Source: an uncultured Prevotellaceae bacterium (GTDB lineage: Bacteria; Bacteroidota; Bacteroidia; Bacteroidales; Bacteroidaceae). Taken from it: a stretch of DNA of 64,000 bases. The translations under genes and the position numbers were made by a program. The first letter of the stretch is position 1. Each line of letters begins with the position of its first letter. Shown here one piece after another: positions 55,467 to 63,283 of this stretch. The notes beneath the pieces were generated by a model. It made no database searches and was not told the DNA's origin. It saw only the letters and a list, made by a program, of their open reading frames with translations. The stretch spans positions 56,606-120,605 of the forward strand of contig CADCCB010000011.1 of the NCBI GenBank assembly GCA_902799905.1, read 5' to 3'.

Positions 55467-58400
55467 ATGAGATTACGACTTATCATCCTCAGTTTTCTGA
55501 TGATGGCGTTCTTCACCGCCATTCAGGGCCAGACCATGCCGGGCAGCAGCATCATTTCCCGTACGTACCTGTCCGCCGACAGCACGCGGCTGATGGAGCA
55601 GCGCGTCTATGACAACGGCCTGGGCGACGTGGTCCAGGAGATTCAGTCCTGGCCCGGCTCCACGCTGCCAGGTATTGCTGTGCACCATGAGTATGACGAG
55701 TACCGGCGCAGGACGAAGACGTGGCTTCCCGTGACCACTTCCAGCAGCGGCTATGTCAGCGGCACAACGATAGCCAGCCAGGCCCAGTCGCAGTATTCCG
55801 ACACGGCCCCCTACTCCCGTACAGAGTACGACCGTTTCCTGCCCTCGCAGCCTTCTGCACAGTACAAGGCCGGTGCCCAGTGGCAGGGCAGCGACAAGAA
55901 GCAGACTGTCACCTACAGCGAATACGTGGGAGCCGGCATGTTCTCACCCGAGGACGGTTATTTCTACATCATTTCCGCCATCAAGTATCTCCGTACCCAG
56001 ACCACTGACGAGGACACCTGCTGGACAGCGGAATATACGGACTTGAACGGGCGTCTGCTGGTCAGCGAGACCAGCCAGGGCAAGACCTACTACATGTATG
56101 ATGCGAAGGGCGACATCACATATGTCATCCCGCCTATCCTCTCCGCGTACCTGATCTCATACTACGGCGACGAATCCCAGGAGATACTGGATACCGACGA
56201 GATGATGCAGAAGTATGCCTACATCTACCGCTACGACAACCAGCGCCACTGCATCTTCAAGAAGTTGCCCGGCTGCGACTCCATCTACTATGTCTATGAC
56301 AAGACCGGAGCGTGCATCCTGACGCAGGACGGCAACCTGCGTCAGAGCGGCAAGTGGGCATACAGCATACCCGACAAGTTCGGGCGTCCCTGCATCAGTG
56401 GTGTCTGCCAGTTCACAGGCTCCTATGCTGACGAGCCCCTGCATGCCTGTCATGTCTATGCCGAGTACGACGGCAGTTCCGCAGCGACGGGCGGGTATAC
56501 GGTCCGTAACCTGACACTTACTGAACAGACGCTTTACACCGCCACGTACTACGACGGCTATTCGTTCATCGGCAGCCACGGGGTGCCCTCTTCCCTGACG
56601 GCATCCAGTGTCTCTGGCTTCCCGGTCGATGCTTCCATCTGTCACGGCCTGCCGACTGGTTCTGCCACGGCGATATTTAGCGACGGCAGTGTGACGGGAT
56701 ACACGTATGCCGCCATGTACTACGACTCCCGCTACAATATCTCCCAGGTCAAGGCCACCGACCACCTCGGCGGCACCAGTGTCACCAGCACCTCCTACTC
56801 CTACACGGGCAAGCCCCAGGGCGTGAAGATCCAGCACATGCGGAGCGGAACGGGCACGATGGAGGCCGACTATGCCTATGCCTATGATGATGCCGACAGG
56901 AAAGACTCCTGCATATTGTCTGTCGCCCATGGAAATCCGGCGCGCTCCACCGCCATCTATTATGAGTACGACGATTTGGGCCGGCTGACAAAGGTAAACC
57001 GCCAGAAGAAGTCAAATGCTAATCTGGAAATCACCTATTCCTATGACCTGCACGGATGGCTTACCAGTCTTTCCACGGGGGGCTTTCAGGAGCGTCTGTA
57101 TTATGCCGACGGCCTTGACGGCGGATGCTACAATGGCAACATCAGCACCGTGAAATGGAAGACGATGAGCGATAATGTTTATCAAGGCTACAACCTGAAG
57201 TACGATAGCAGCAACCGTTTGACAAGTGCTGTCTTTGGCTCTGGCGATAATCTCACAAGTTATCAGAACTACTTCAATGAGTCAGCCCAATATGATGCTA
57301 ACGGCAACATCAGCAGACTATGGCGTTGTGGACTCGTAGACAACATTCATGGCGGTTTTGGCTTGGTAGACAACCTGTCCATGACCTACGACGGCAACAG
57401 GCTGACCAGCGTGCGCGACAATGCCTCACATCTTTCCTATGCAGGTGCCACGGACTTCGACGGAGTGGCCGGTCAGGAGTACCCCCTCACCTACAACGAC
57501 GCAGGATCCCTTGTGAGCGATGCCGGGCGAAAGATAGCCAGGATAGACTATGACCTCAACAACAATCCCTCCCGCATCCAGTTCACCAACGGCAATGTGA
57601 CCAGGTACATATACGGTGCGAAGGGCGAGAAGTTGCGTGTCACCCATCAGACGGCCGTTCCGAATATCACAGTCGCCATTGGCTGTACCAGGGAACTTGC
57701 CCCTTATGAGATACAATATACGGACTCTACGGATTACCTGCTTGGCGGCAGCCTGACATTGAAGAACGGGAGTATTGACAAGTACTATTTTGATGAAGGC
57801 TACTGTCAGGCCTCCCATTATAGTGCAACCCAGGACAACTTCACCTTCTGCTACTATGACCGGGACCATCTCGGCAGCATCCGGCAGGTGCGGCGATTCA
57901 TACTGAACAACACTAATGGTACACTCCTTCAGTCGATGAACTACTACCCGTTCGGATTACAGTTCTGCGATGGCAGTGCAAGCAACGGCGATGTACAGCC
58001 GCATAAGTACAACGGTAAGGAGTTTGACGGAATGCACGGTCTGAACACCTACGACTATGGTGCAAGACAGTATAACCCGATACTAGGCAGATGGGACAGG
58101 ATGGATCCGCTATGCGAGAAATACTACAGTATTAGTCCCTATGTGTATTGTGTGAATAATCCTGTGAATGCGATTGATCCAGATGGGAGAATCGTAAGGG
58201 ATTGTAAAGGACAAATTGTGTATGTTTCATCTGGTATCATTGAACAATATGCACACCCAAGCGGTTCTATAGGTACTTTGGAGAAAGGGTATATATTTAC
58301 CAATAATTGTCAGCCTGTCGAAGTCTATAAAAATAGAGGAACTGAAAAAGGCTGGGATACCGATTGTCATGGATTTACTTTTGCAGATGGAAAATATTGG

Positions 58401-58742
58401 ATAAACAATGATCAGGTTAAGCGTATTTTGAAAGGAGATAACTATAGCAATATTAAACTTGATCAGGCCACTAGTGGAGATGTAGTCGTCTATTATGAGA
58501 ATAATGATGTTGAACATTCTGTAACAATTGTTAATAGCGATGGAACACAAAAAGGTACAATTGTTTATGGATTAGGTGGTCTTGAAACAGAAGCGCAGAA
58601 AAGCACATTGCCCGATGGCTGGCATTCTAGTGGAAAAGTACAGTTTGGAGTTTACCGTAAAGAGGAGGTGGATAGAGTAGTCTCTGATGAAGAAATTTTT
58701 GAATATCAAGAAAAAATTCGTAAACATGAAAATCATAAATAA
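55467..58742 (+). CDS. RHS repeat-associated core protein with C-terminal polymorphic toxin tip
   Basis: 1,091 residues from ATG 55467, which gives a clean signal peptide (1-22, ending QGQ); the longer start at 55356 was rejected. YD repeats (YEYDDLGRLTKV, YSYDLHGWLTSL) lead to the Rhs core: DHLGSIRQVRRF, YYPFGLQFCDGS, YNGKEFDG, YDYGARQYNPILGRWDRMDP and NNPVNAIDPDGR, ending near residue 907. The tip (909-1091) has C967 in DTDCHGFTF and H1017 in VEHSVTIV, a spacing that could make a papain-like Cys/His pair. The core is GC-rich and the tip AT-rich, with the change near 58115. The overlapping downstream gene is the likely immunity protein. Activity is inferred only. Confidence 0.85.
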   Translation: MRLRLIILSFLMMAFFTAIQGQTMPGSSIISRTYLSADSTRLMEQRVYDNGLGDVVQEIQSWPGSTLPGIAVHHEYDEYRRRTKTWLPVTTSSSGYVSGTTIASQAQSQYSDTAPYSRTEYDRFLPSQPSAQYKAGAQWQGSDKKQTVTYSEYVGAGMFSPEDGYFYIISAIKYLRTQTTDEDTCWTAEYTDLNGRLLVSETSQGKTYYMYDAKGDITYVIPPILSAYLISYYGDESQEILDTDEMMQKYAYIYRYDNQRHCIFKKLPGCDSIYYVYDKTGACILTQDGNLRQSGKWAYSIPDKFGRPCISGVCQFTGSYADEPLHACHVYAEYDGSSAATGGYTVRNLTLTEQTLYTATYYDGYSFIGSHGVPSSLTASSVSGFPVDASICHGLPTGSATAIFSDGSVTGYTYAAMYYDSRYNISQVKATDHLGGTSVTSTSYSYTGKPQGVKIQHMRSGTGTMEADYAYAYDDADRKDSCILSVAHGNPARSTAIYYEYDDLGRLTKVNRQKKSNANLEITYSYDLHGWLTSLSTGGFQERLYYADGLDGGCYNGNISTVKWKTMSDNVYQGYNLKYDSSNRLTSAVFGSGDNLTSYQNYFNESAQYDANGNISRLWRCGLVDNIHGGFGLVDNLSMTYDGNRLTSVRDNASHLSYAGATDFDGVAGQEYPLTYNDAGSLVSDAGRKIARIDYDLNNNPSRIQFTNGNVTRYIYGAKGEKLRVTHQTAVPNITVAIGCTRELAPYEIQYTDSTDYLLGGSLTLKNGSIDKYYFDEGYCQASHYSATQDNFTFCYYDRDHLGSIRQVRRFILNNTNGTLLQSMNYYPFGLQFCDGSASNGDVQPHKYNGKEFDGMHGLNTYDYGARQYNPILGRWDRMDPLCEKYYSISPYVYCVNNPVNAIDPDGRIVRDCKGQIVYVSSGIIEQYAHPSGSIGTLEKGYIFTNNCQPVEVYKNRGTEKGWDTDCHGFTFADGKYWINNDQVKRILKGDNYSNIKLDQATSGDVVVYYENNDVEHSVTIVNSDGTQKGTIVYGLGGLETEAQKSTLPDGWHSSGKVQFGVYRKEEVDRVVSDEEIFEYQEKIRKHENHK

Positions 58743-59199
58743 AATAATCTTATTTTCTATTTTTTTATCTATTTGGAGTTGTATCACTCAGACGACATCA
58801 TCTGTTTCATCAAATAAACACTTTACCGTTGTAGATAATCTGCCACATTTGGGAGAATCTTTCTATGAGCAGAAAGACGAGAATAGATACATTCTAATTC
58901 CATACAACCATACGGTAAAACATATCGAAGTGGTTTACGACGGAATAGAATACTCATTAGGTGTTTCTAATAATCAAACCATTGTTTTTATTGGGACAAG
59001 TGATAAACATTTTACTGTCAATGGCTTCAAAATTGGAGATAAAATAAATAAATTCGATACAATTCGCGGTTGGGGTAGTTATACCAAGATAGATGACGAA
59101 TGGTATGCTGCATGGTTGCCAACGAAAAAAAATGAGGAGACGGGTAAAATCCAATTTTTCTTCAAATATAAGTTTAATATGGAGGATAAAACGAAATGA
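58726..59199 (+). CDS. Predicted immunity lipoprotein for the Rhs tip
   Basis: 157 residues from ATG 58726, overlapping the end of the Rhs gene by 17 bp. The signal ends in a lipobox, SIWSC, so the mature protein should be membrane-anchored outside the cytoplasm. The mature part is beta-rich (YILIPYNHTVKHIEVVYDG, GWGSYTKIDDEWYAAWLP) with no enzyme motif. Position right after the tip and AT-rich composition equal to the tip are the grounds for calling it the immunity partner. Its stop overlaps the next small gene (ATGA). Confidence 0.65.
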   Translation: MKIINKIILFSIFLSIWSCITQTTSSVSSNKHFTVVDNLPHLGESFYEQKDENRYILIPYNHTVKHIEVVYDGIEYSLGVSNNQTIVFIGTSDKHFTVNGFKIGDKINKFDTIRGWGSYTKIDDEWYAAWLPTKKNEETGKIQFFFKYKFNMEDKTK

Positions 59200-59378
59200 A
59201 GACTCTTGCTACAATAATAATGATTATCTGCACTCTTAATTGCATGGGGCAGGATAATCAAGGGACGATGTTTTTCAATGTCGACGGTTCACAAAATGCC
59301 TTCTTCATTGATACATTGCATATAGATAGAGATAGTCTCGTTATAAGAGGATCATGGGGACAGGTCTTTGATTCGTAG
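59196..59378 (+). CDS. Short exported peptide whose 3' end runs into the cassette repeat
   Basis: 60 residues with a signal peptide ending CMGQ. The last residues, GSWGQVFDS, are encoded by the repeat at 59348-59389. The original gene was probably longer and has been cut by recombination at the repeat. The overlap with the immunity gene makes it part of the same module. Confidence 0.4.
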   Translation: MKTLATIIMIICTLNCMGQDNQGTMFFNVDGSQNAFFIDTLHIDRDSLVIRGSWGQVFDS

Positions 59379-59389
59379 GCAATAAAAGT
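59348..59389. repeat. Cassette-end repeat, copy 1
   Basis: GAGGATCATGGGGA... with TCTTTGATTC and TAGGCAATAA follows the first immunity module. Related copies are at 61760-61797 and 63802-63835, each after a different immunity gene. Copy 1 continues with AAAGTAGATCAC as in copy 3. Confidence 0.75.
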
Positions 59390-59407
59390 AGATCACAGGA
59401 ATAAGTA

Positions 59408-59465
59408 TTTGATTCCTGGGTGAAAGTAAAGAGTGAATGAAGTGAACTGCAGAGATAGTGAGTGA
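59408..59465. repeat. 58-bp direct repeat, copy 1
   Basis: Matches 63910-63967 at 55 of 58 positions. The next gene starts right after each copy. It contains GAGTGAATGAAGTGAAC and AGAGATAGTGAGTGA. Confidence 0.8.
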
Positions 59466-59468
59466 GAA

Positions 59469-60536
59469 ATGAACATGAGGTTACGACATATCATCCTGTG
59501 CTTCCTGATGGTGGTATTTGTCACCACCATTCAGGGTAAGGCCGTGCAGGCACAAGACAGTCATGAAAACGAATATTATAATCAAGCATACTCTGTAATT
59601 GCCGATATGCTGGAAGGCAGAACTGCTTTGTCAATAAGGCGTGCTGTCTTTGTTGCAGAATGGGCTTATCTTGACGGCAATCTGGACTACGAGAATGATT
59701 TCTGTAAGCCCATCAAGAAAGGAACGGAGTATTTGAAACGTATGATTGCTATCAATCATTGGGAGGATTATAAGACTGCCAAACAAATAGCCCTTTGTAA
59801 CTTTTTCTTTTATCCATGTTCTGGGAATGGTCAGCAACCTTATGAATACGATTTCAGTAATGAATATCCCAAAGACGACTGGCACTACCAACTTGTTTCC
59901 AGAACTATTAAGATGCATAAAGGGCAATGTCACTCATTGCCTTGGGCATTCAAACTGTATGCAGAGGAACTTGGTGCAAATGTCTCGCTGGCACACGCTC
60001 CACGACATTGCTTCATTATGTACAAGGATGAAGATGATCTGTTTCCTGAAGACTGGGTTAATGTGGAAATTACGGCACACCAGTATCAGCCGACATGGGG
60101 GATAAAGGAACATTTTGCTATTTCTGATTCTGCAATAGCAGTAGGAGCATACCTAACTCCTATTACTGATACTCAAGCAGTGGCTTGCCAGTTGGCAGAC
60201 TTAGCATTAGGCTATTACGATAAGTATAAGCGTTATGATGGATTTACACTGAAATGTGTCGAAACATCTCTGAAATTCTATCCCATGAATCCTAATGCGA
60301 TTATTACTAAAGGGAAATCTCTTGATGCCATCCTAGAGCAATATCTTGAGCAGAACGGACATCTTCGGGATGAATATACGGATGTTCTTGACATACAATC
60401 AAAACAATGTATGCAGGACTTAAAGGCAACCCATTGGACTCAAGAAACGGAAGAACTGAGAAACAAATGGGAGCAGACTCCAGAACAAATAGAGAATATC
60501 AGAAAGAATATACAAACAAAAAAAATAGAGCAATGA
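59469..60536 (+). CDS. Secreted protein with transglutaminase-like C/H/E motifs
   Basis: 355 residues (M1 at 59469; M3 at 59475 is equally possible). The first ~25 residues (MRLRHIILCFLMVVF, TIQGKA) closely resemble the signal peptide of the toxin-bearing Rhs protein, suggesting a shared or recombined 5' end. The core has C154 in GQCHSLPWAF, H180 in RHCFIMYKDED and E200 in WVNVEIT, the order of transglutaminase-like enzymes, with Glu in place of the usual Asp. A helical C-terminal part follows. It may be a cell-surface enzyme or a further toxin. Its stop overlaps the start of leader copy A. Function not proven. Confidence 0.55.
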   Translation: MNMRLRHIILCFLMVVFVTTIQGKAVQAQDSHENEYYNQAYSVIADMLEGRTALSIRRAVFVAEWAYLDGNLDYENDFCKPIKKGTEYLKRMIAINHWEDYKTAKQIALCNFFFYPCSGNGQQPYEYDFSNEYPKDDWHYQLVSRTIKMHKGQCHSLPWAFKLYAEELGANVSLAHAPRHCFIMYKDEDDLFPEDWVNVEITAHQYQPTWGIKEHFAISDSAIAVGAYLTPITDTQAVACQLADLALGYYDKYKRYDGFTLKCVETSLKFYPMNPNAIITKGKSLDAILEQYLEQNGHLRDEYTDVLDIQSKQCMQDLKATHWTQETEELRNKWEQTPEQIENIRKNIQTKKIEQ

Positions 60537-60618
60537 TGAAAAGACTTAAAAAGGTATTACTGGCTGCTATTATCTCATTAGTAGCAGTTGACGCATTCGC
60601 TTGGCCGTGGATATCGCC
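60498..60618 (+). repeat. Leader repeat, copy A (before orphan tip 1)
   Basis: A 121-nt unit that matches 61874-61992 throughout except for an A-run of eight instead of six. It includes the end of the 59469 gene and the start of a signal-peptide ORF. The match stops at ATATCGCC, where the orphan tip begins. Confidence 0.85.
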
Positions 60619-60661
60619 GAAGAGAAACTCATGTTGCAATGAACGACGATGGAACATATAG
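60533..60661 (+). pseudogene. Signal-peptide leader ORF cut by orphan tip 1
   Basis: Reads MMKRLKKVLLAAIISLV, DAFAWPWISP and then 13 unrelated residues before a stop. The same leader at 61907 stops directly after WPWISP. It looks like the 5' part of a lost secreted protein. The orphan tip that follows is in the +1 frame and so is not fused to it. Confidence 0.6.
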
Positions 60662-61295
60662 AGTTATTGGTGGAGAGTTGAATAAAGATAGGAATATCTA
60701 TGTTTACTCACAAGATGAAAATGGTGACTTTACTATTCGCGGTGGAAGTATTGGCATAACATCTTCAACAACCTCTTTCTACAATTCTGATGCTAATGAC
60801 GGAAAAGGATGCTGGGCAATTAATTCTGTAATAGACCCAAACGATAATTCGGGGAGAGACTTCCTTAACAATGTGATTTCGAAAGATATCACATTAGATG
60901 ATTATATGGACAAAGCCCGCAACAGCCATCCATATGATTTTAAGGTTACGAATGGTAGTCCTAATGTGGTTTCAGAGTCTCCCCAATATGTTTATCGTGG
61001 TATGGGTATTGGAAAGACAACATTTGGGCAAACAATATATACTTCTGCAAGAGATATTGGTAATATCGCTGCTGGAGTCGTTGCTGCGAAAAATGGAATT
61101 CCATGGCAGGCAGCAAGGATGGCCTTTGATGCTTATCAAGGTGGAATAGAAGGAATTTCGACACAGAATGCGGAGTATTATGGTTGGAGCCAAACTTATG
61201 CTCGTTCAAATGGTATATCAGAAAGTGGTCATCTGAAAAGCACATTAAATAGTATAATCAATAAAGTCGGAACTATAATTCGTAATTTATGGTAA
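60619..61295 (+). pseudogene. Orphan Rhs toxin tip 1, resembling polymorphic toxin type 44
   Basis: An open frame from about 60588 to 61295 with no Rhs core or own signal. It reads THVAMNDDGTYRVIGGELN, ISKDITLDDYMDKARNSHPY and a C-terminal block ARDIGNIAAGVVAAKNGIPW...RMAFDAYQ. From memory this block is like that of polymorphic toxin type 44 in Rhs tips. The first good start, ATG 60639, lies 20 bp inside. It is out of frame with the leader, so it is probably silent until recombined onto an Rhs core. The next gene overlaps it and is the matching immunity candidate. Confidence 0.6.
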
Positions 61296-61756
61296 AAAAA
61301 AGATATTCTTTATTATTTGTAATCTTGCTGACTATATGTTGTTTGGCGATAAAGTGTCAACATCATTCAAGCGTATATACATATTACCTTAAGGATATAG
61401 ATTTTAAGTTCTGGGTTTTAGAAAACGACACTTGCGATGTCCTGGTTTTAAGTGATGGTGATTCCATTTATTACTCGCACCCCTATAATGGAAATTATCT
61501 TGGTGTTGAATTTTTTCTTTCTGTTGATTCTAATGTTGTGTATTTAGGTCCTTATTTCCCTAACATTTACCATATGACAGGAAAGAAATATGTGATTAGT
61601 AAAAGTGAACTGATTATAGGTGAGGACTCATATGCGTCATTTGAGAATGAACAATATTGGAGTTTTCATGGAGGTTGTGATCAGGGGAGATATACGTTTG
61701 GCGTTATGCGCAACAAAAAGTTTTATGGTTCTCTTGAGCCACTAGAATGGAAATGA
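61289..61756 (+). CDS. Predicted immunity lipoprotein for orphan tip 1
   Basis: 155 residues. The start overlaps the tip's stop codon (ATGGTAA). A hydrophobic signal with a lipobox-like LAIKC suggests membrane anchoring. The rest is beta-rich with many Tyr (FWVLENDTCDVLVLSDGDS, YFPNIYHMTGKKYVISK). No family recognised. It is called an immunity gene by position and by overlap with the toxin tip. Confidence 0.55.
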   Translation: MVKKRYSLLFVILLTICCLAIKCQHHSSVYTYYLKDIDFKFWVLENDTCDVLVLSDGDSIYYSHPYNGNYLGVEFFLSVDSNVVYLGPYFPNIYHMTGKKYVISKSELIIGEDSYASFENEQYWSFHGGCDQGRYTFGVMRNKKFYGSLEPLEWK

Positions 61757-61759
61757 AGC

Positions 61760-61797
61760 GAGGATCATGGGGACTGGTCTTTGATTCATAGGTAATA
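61760..61797. repeat. Cassette-end repeat, copy 2
   Basis: GAGGATCATGGGGACTGG then TCTTTGATTCATAGGTAATA, just after the tip-1 immunity gene. Same family as 59348-59389 and 63802-63835. Confidence 0.75.
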
Positions 61798-61868
61798 TAT
61801 CAATTGGGAAGACGAGGAGAATTATGATGACTTCAGAAAAGTTGCGTTAGTCAGAAAGTAGTTATACC
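61797..61868 (+). pseudogene. 3' remnant of a tip-2-type immunity gene
   Basis: These 72 bp match the end of the immunity gene at 63122-63193 at 69 positions, including the stop codon (TAG here, TAA there) and the following TTATACC. The rest of that gene is missing, so an earlier copy was removed when the tip-1 module was inserted. No promoter or start is present. Confidence 0.8.
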
Positions 61869-61873
61869 TCTTA

Positions 61874-61992
61874 ATCAGAAAGAATATACAAACAAAAAAT
61901 AGAGCAATGATGAAAAGACTTAAAAAGGTATTACTGGCTGCTATTATCTCATTAGTAGCAGTTGACGCATTCGCTTGGCCGTGGATATCGCC
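61874..61992 (+). repeat. Leader repeat, copy B (before orphan tip 2)
   Basis: 119 nt, matching 60498-60618. It carries the same start ATGATGAAAAGACTT and ends at ATATCGCC, the same base where the tip begins in copy A. Confidence 0.85.
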
Positions 61993-61996
61993 TTAG
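61907..61996 (+). pseudogene. Signal-peptide leader ORF cut by orphan tip 2
   Basis: 29 codons, MMKRLKKVLLAAIISLV to WPWISP, with TAG formed exactly at the junction. Tip 2 continues in another frame. Confidence 0.6.
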
Positions 61997-62586
61997 GGAA
62001 TCCAGTCAATGCAATTGACCCTGATGGTAGAATCGTATATTTGAAATACAGAGGAAACAATGGAAAGACGGTTCAATACACTTTCAATCCACAAAATCAA
62101 CAGAATATTCCAGACAACTCATTTGTACGTGATTTTGTTGCTGCTTACAATTACAATATTAACAATGGTGGGGGGGATAATATGTTCAATGCTGCAAATG
62201 ATTCAAAAAGAGAATACGTTGTAGTTGATGCAAATCTCTTTAGCAAAGAACATCAAAAAACCGAGTACGTCCCTCAAGATGGTGAAAGGAAAATAAAATG
62301 GGAATCAAGAAAAGGACTTCGATTTGACGGAGATAAAAGACAATCACCAGCAACACGGTTAGAACATGAATTTGATCATGCAGTCGATGATGCAAATAAT
62401 GGTACTAATCACAGAACAAGAGGCTCTCTGCCTGCAGGACGATTTGGAAATAAAGAAGAACAACGTGTTATTGAAGGCTCTGAGTCAAAGACGGCTCAGG
62501 CAAATGGTGAAGATATACGTAAGCATCATTATGGAAGCACCTATGATGTTGAGAACTCAACATCAACAGAAGAAAGAAGGTATTAA
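61993..62586 (+). pseudogene. Orphan Rhs toxin tip 2, HExxH metalloprotease-like (M91/NleD-type)
   Basis: About 197 codons in the frame that begins at 61975 (TTG), with no core. It starts GNPVNAIDPDGRIVYL, the Rhs core-tip joint seen as NNPVNAIDPDGRIV in the active gene. The codons differ at several silent positions, so it is not a recent copy. Zinc-binding HEFDH lies at 62365-62379 and a possible third ligand Glu in EEQRVIEGSESK, the order seen in M91 effector proteases. It is out of frame with its leader and is probably a silent tip. The immunity candidate follows after 18 bp. Confidence 0.65.
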
Positions 62587-62604
62587 AATAATAACTGTGT
62601 AGAT

Positions 62605-63186
62605 ATGAAAACTATTAGTTGTATTATCCTGTTTTTATGCTGCGTATGCATAATATCATGCCATTCAAGGCAAGTAGAAAAAACTCAAGAAGGAAGAGAT
62701 TCTAATGATACAATATTTGTCTCGTATCAAGAGGGAATCTATGAAACCAGTGCTCCAACGACTTGCAAGGAGATGAAAGAATGGTCTGAAGATGAAGAAG
62801 TTTCAGAAGTTATTACTATTAATAAGGAATATTACGATGCCATCTGCTCATATTTGATTGAGAACGCGAACAAGGAAAATGACGACATGACGTGTGAGGC
62901 AAGATTATACGTCCAAATTTCTGAACATGAAATGTGCATTGGTGACTTGGGATGTGCATGCGATATTAATGACAAAGATATTCCTGCAAATAAGTATATA
63001 TTATACCTTATTCGTAGCCTATCTGGGTATTACAATTATTTCTATAGCCTTGATCTGCAGTATGACAGACTGATTAAAGAATATGGGATGCCCGTAAATT
63101 ATGAAGACAGGACTGTCAAACATATCAATTGGGAAGACGAGGAGAATTATAATGACTTCAGAAAAGTTGCGTTAGTCAGAGAGTAA
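62605..63186 (+). CDS. Predicted immunity lipoprotein for orphan tip 2
   Basis: 193 residues. The signal ends in a lipobox, CIISC. The mature protein is acidic, with SEDEEVSEVITINKEYY, a Cys pair (LGCACDIND) and HINWEDEENYNDFRKVALV at the end. No family recognised. Its 3' end is duplicated as a remnant at 61797-61868. An immunity role is inferred from its position behind the metalloprotease-like tip. Confidence 0.6.
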   Translation: MKTISCIILFLCCVCIISCHSRQVEKTQEGRDSNDTIFVSYQEGIYETSAPTTCKEMKEWSEDEEVSEVITINKEYYDAICSYLIENANKENDDMTCEARLYVQISEHEMCIGDLGCACDINDKDIPANKYILYLIRSLSGYYNYFYSLDLQYDRLIKEYGMPVNYEDRTVKHINWEDEENYNDFRKVALVRE

Positions 63187-63193
63187 TTATACC

Positions 63194-63283
63194 ATACGGA
63201 CTAATAATTCATTATTTGGGATAAACCCTCAAATACATGGTTTTAAAACTTATTACTATGGTGTTGGAATTTTAAGAAAATGA
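63194..63283 (+). pseudogene. 3' scrap of a third Rhs toxin tip
   Basis: An open frame from 63176 ends at TGA 63281-63283 and reads TNNSLFGINPQIHG then FKTYYYGVGILRK. There is no start codon and nothing upstream of it. The stop overlaps the ATG of the next gene (ATGA), as a toxin does with its immunity gene. The break lies right after TTATACC, the same junction sequence as in the remnant at 61868. Confidence 0.55.
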
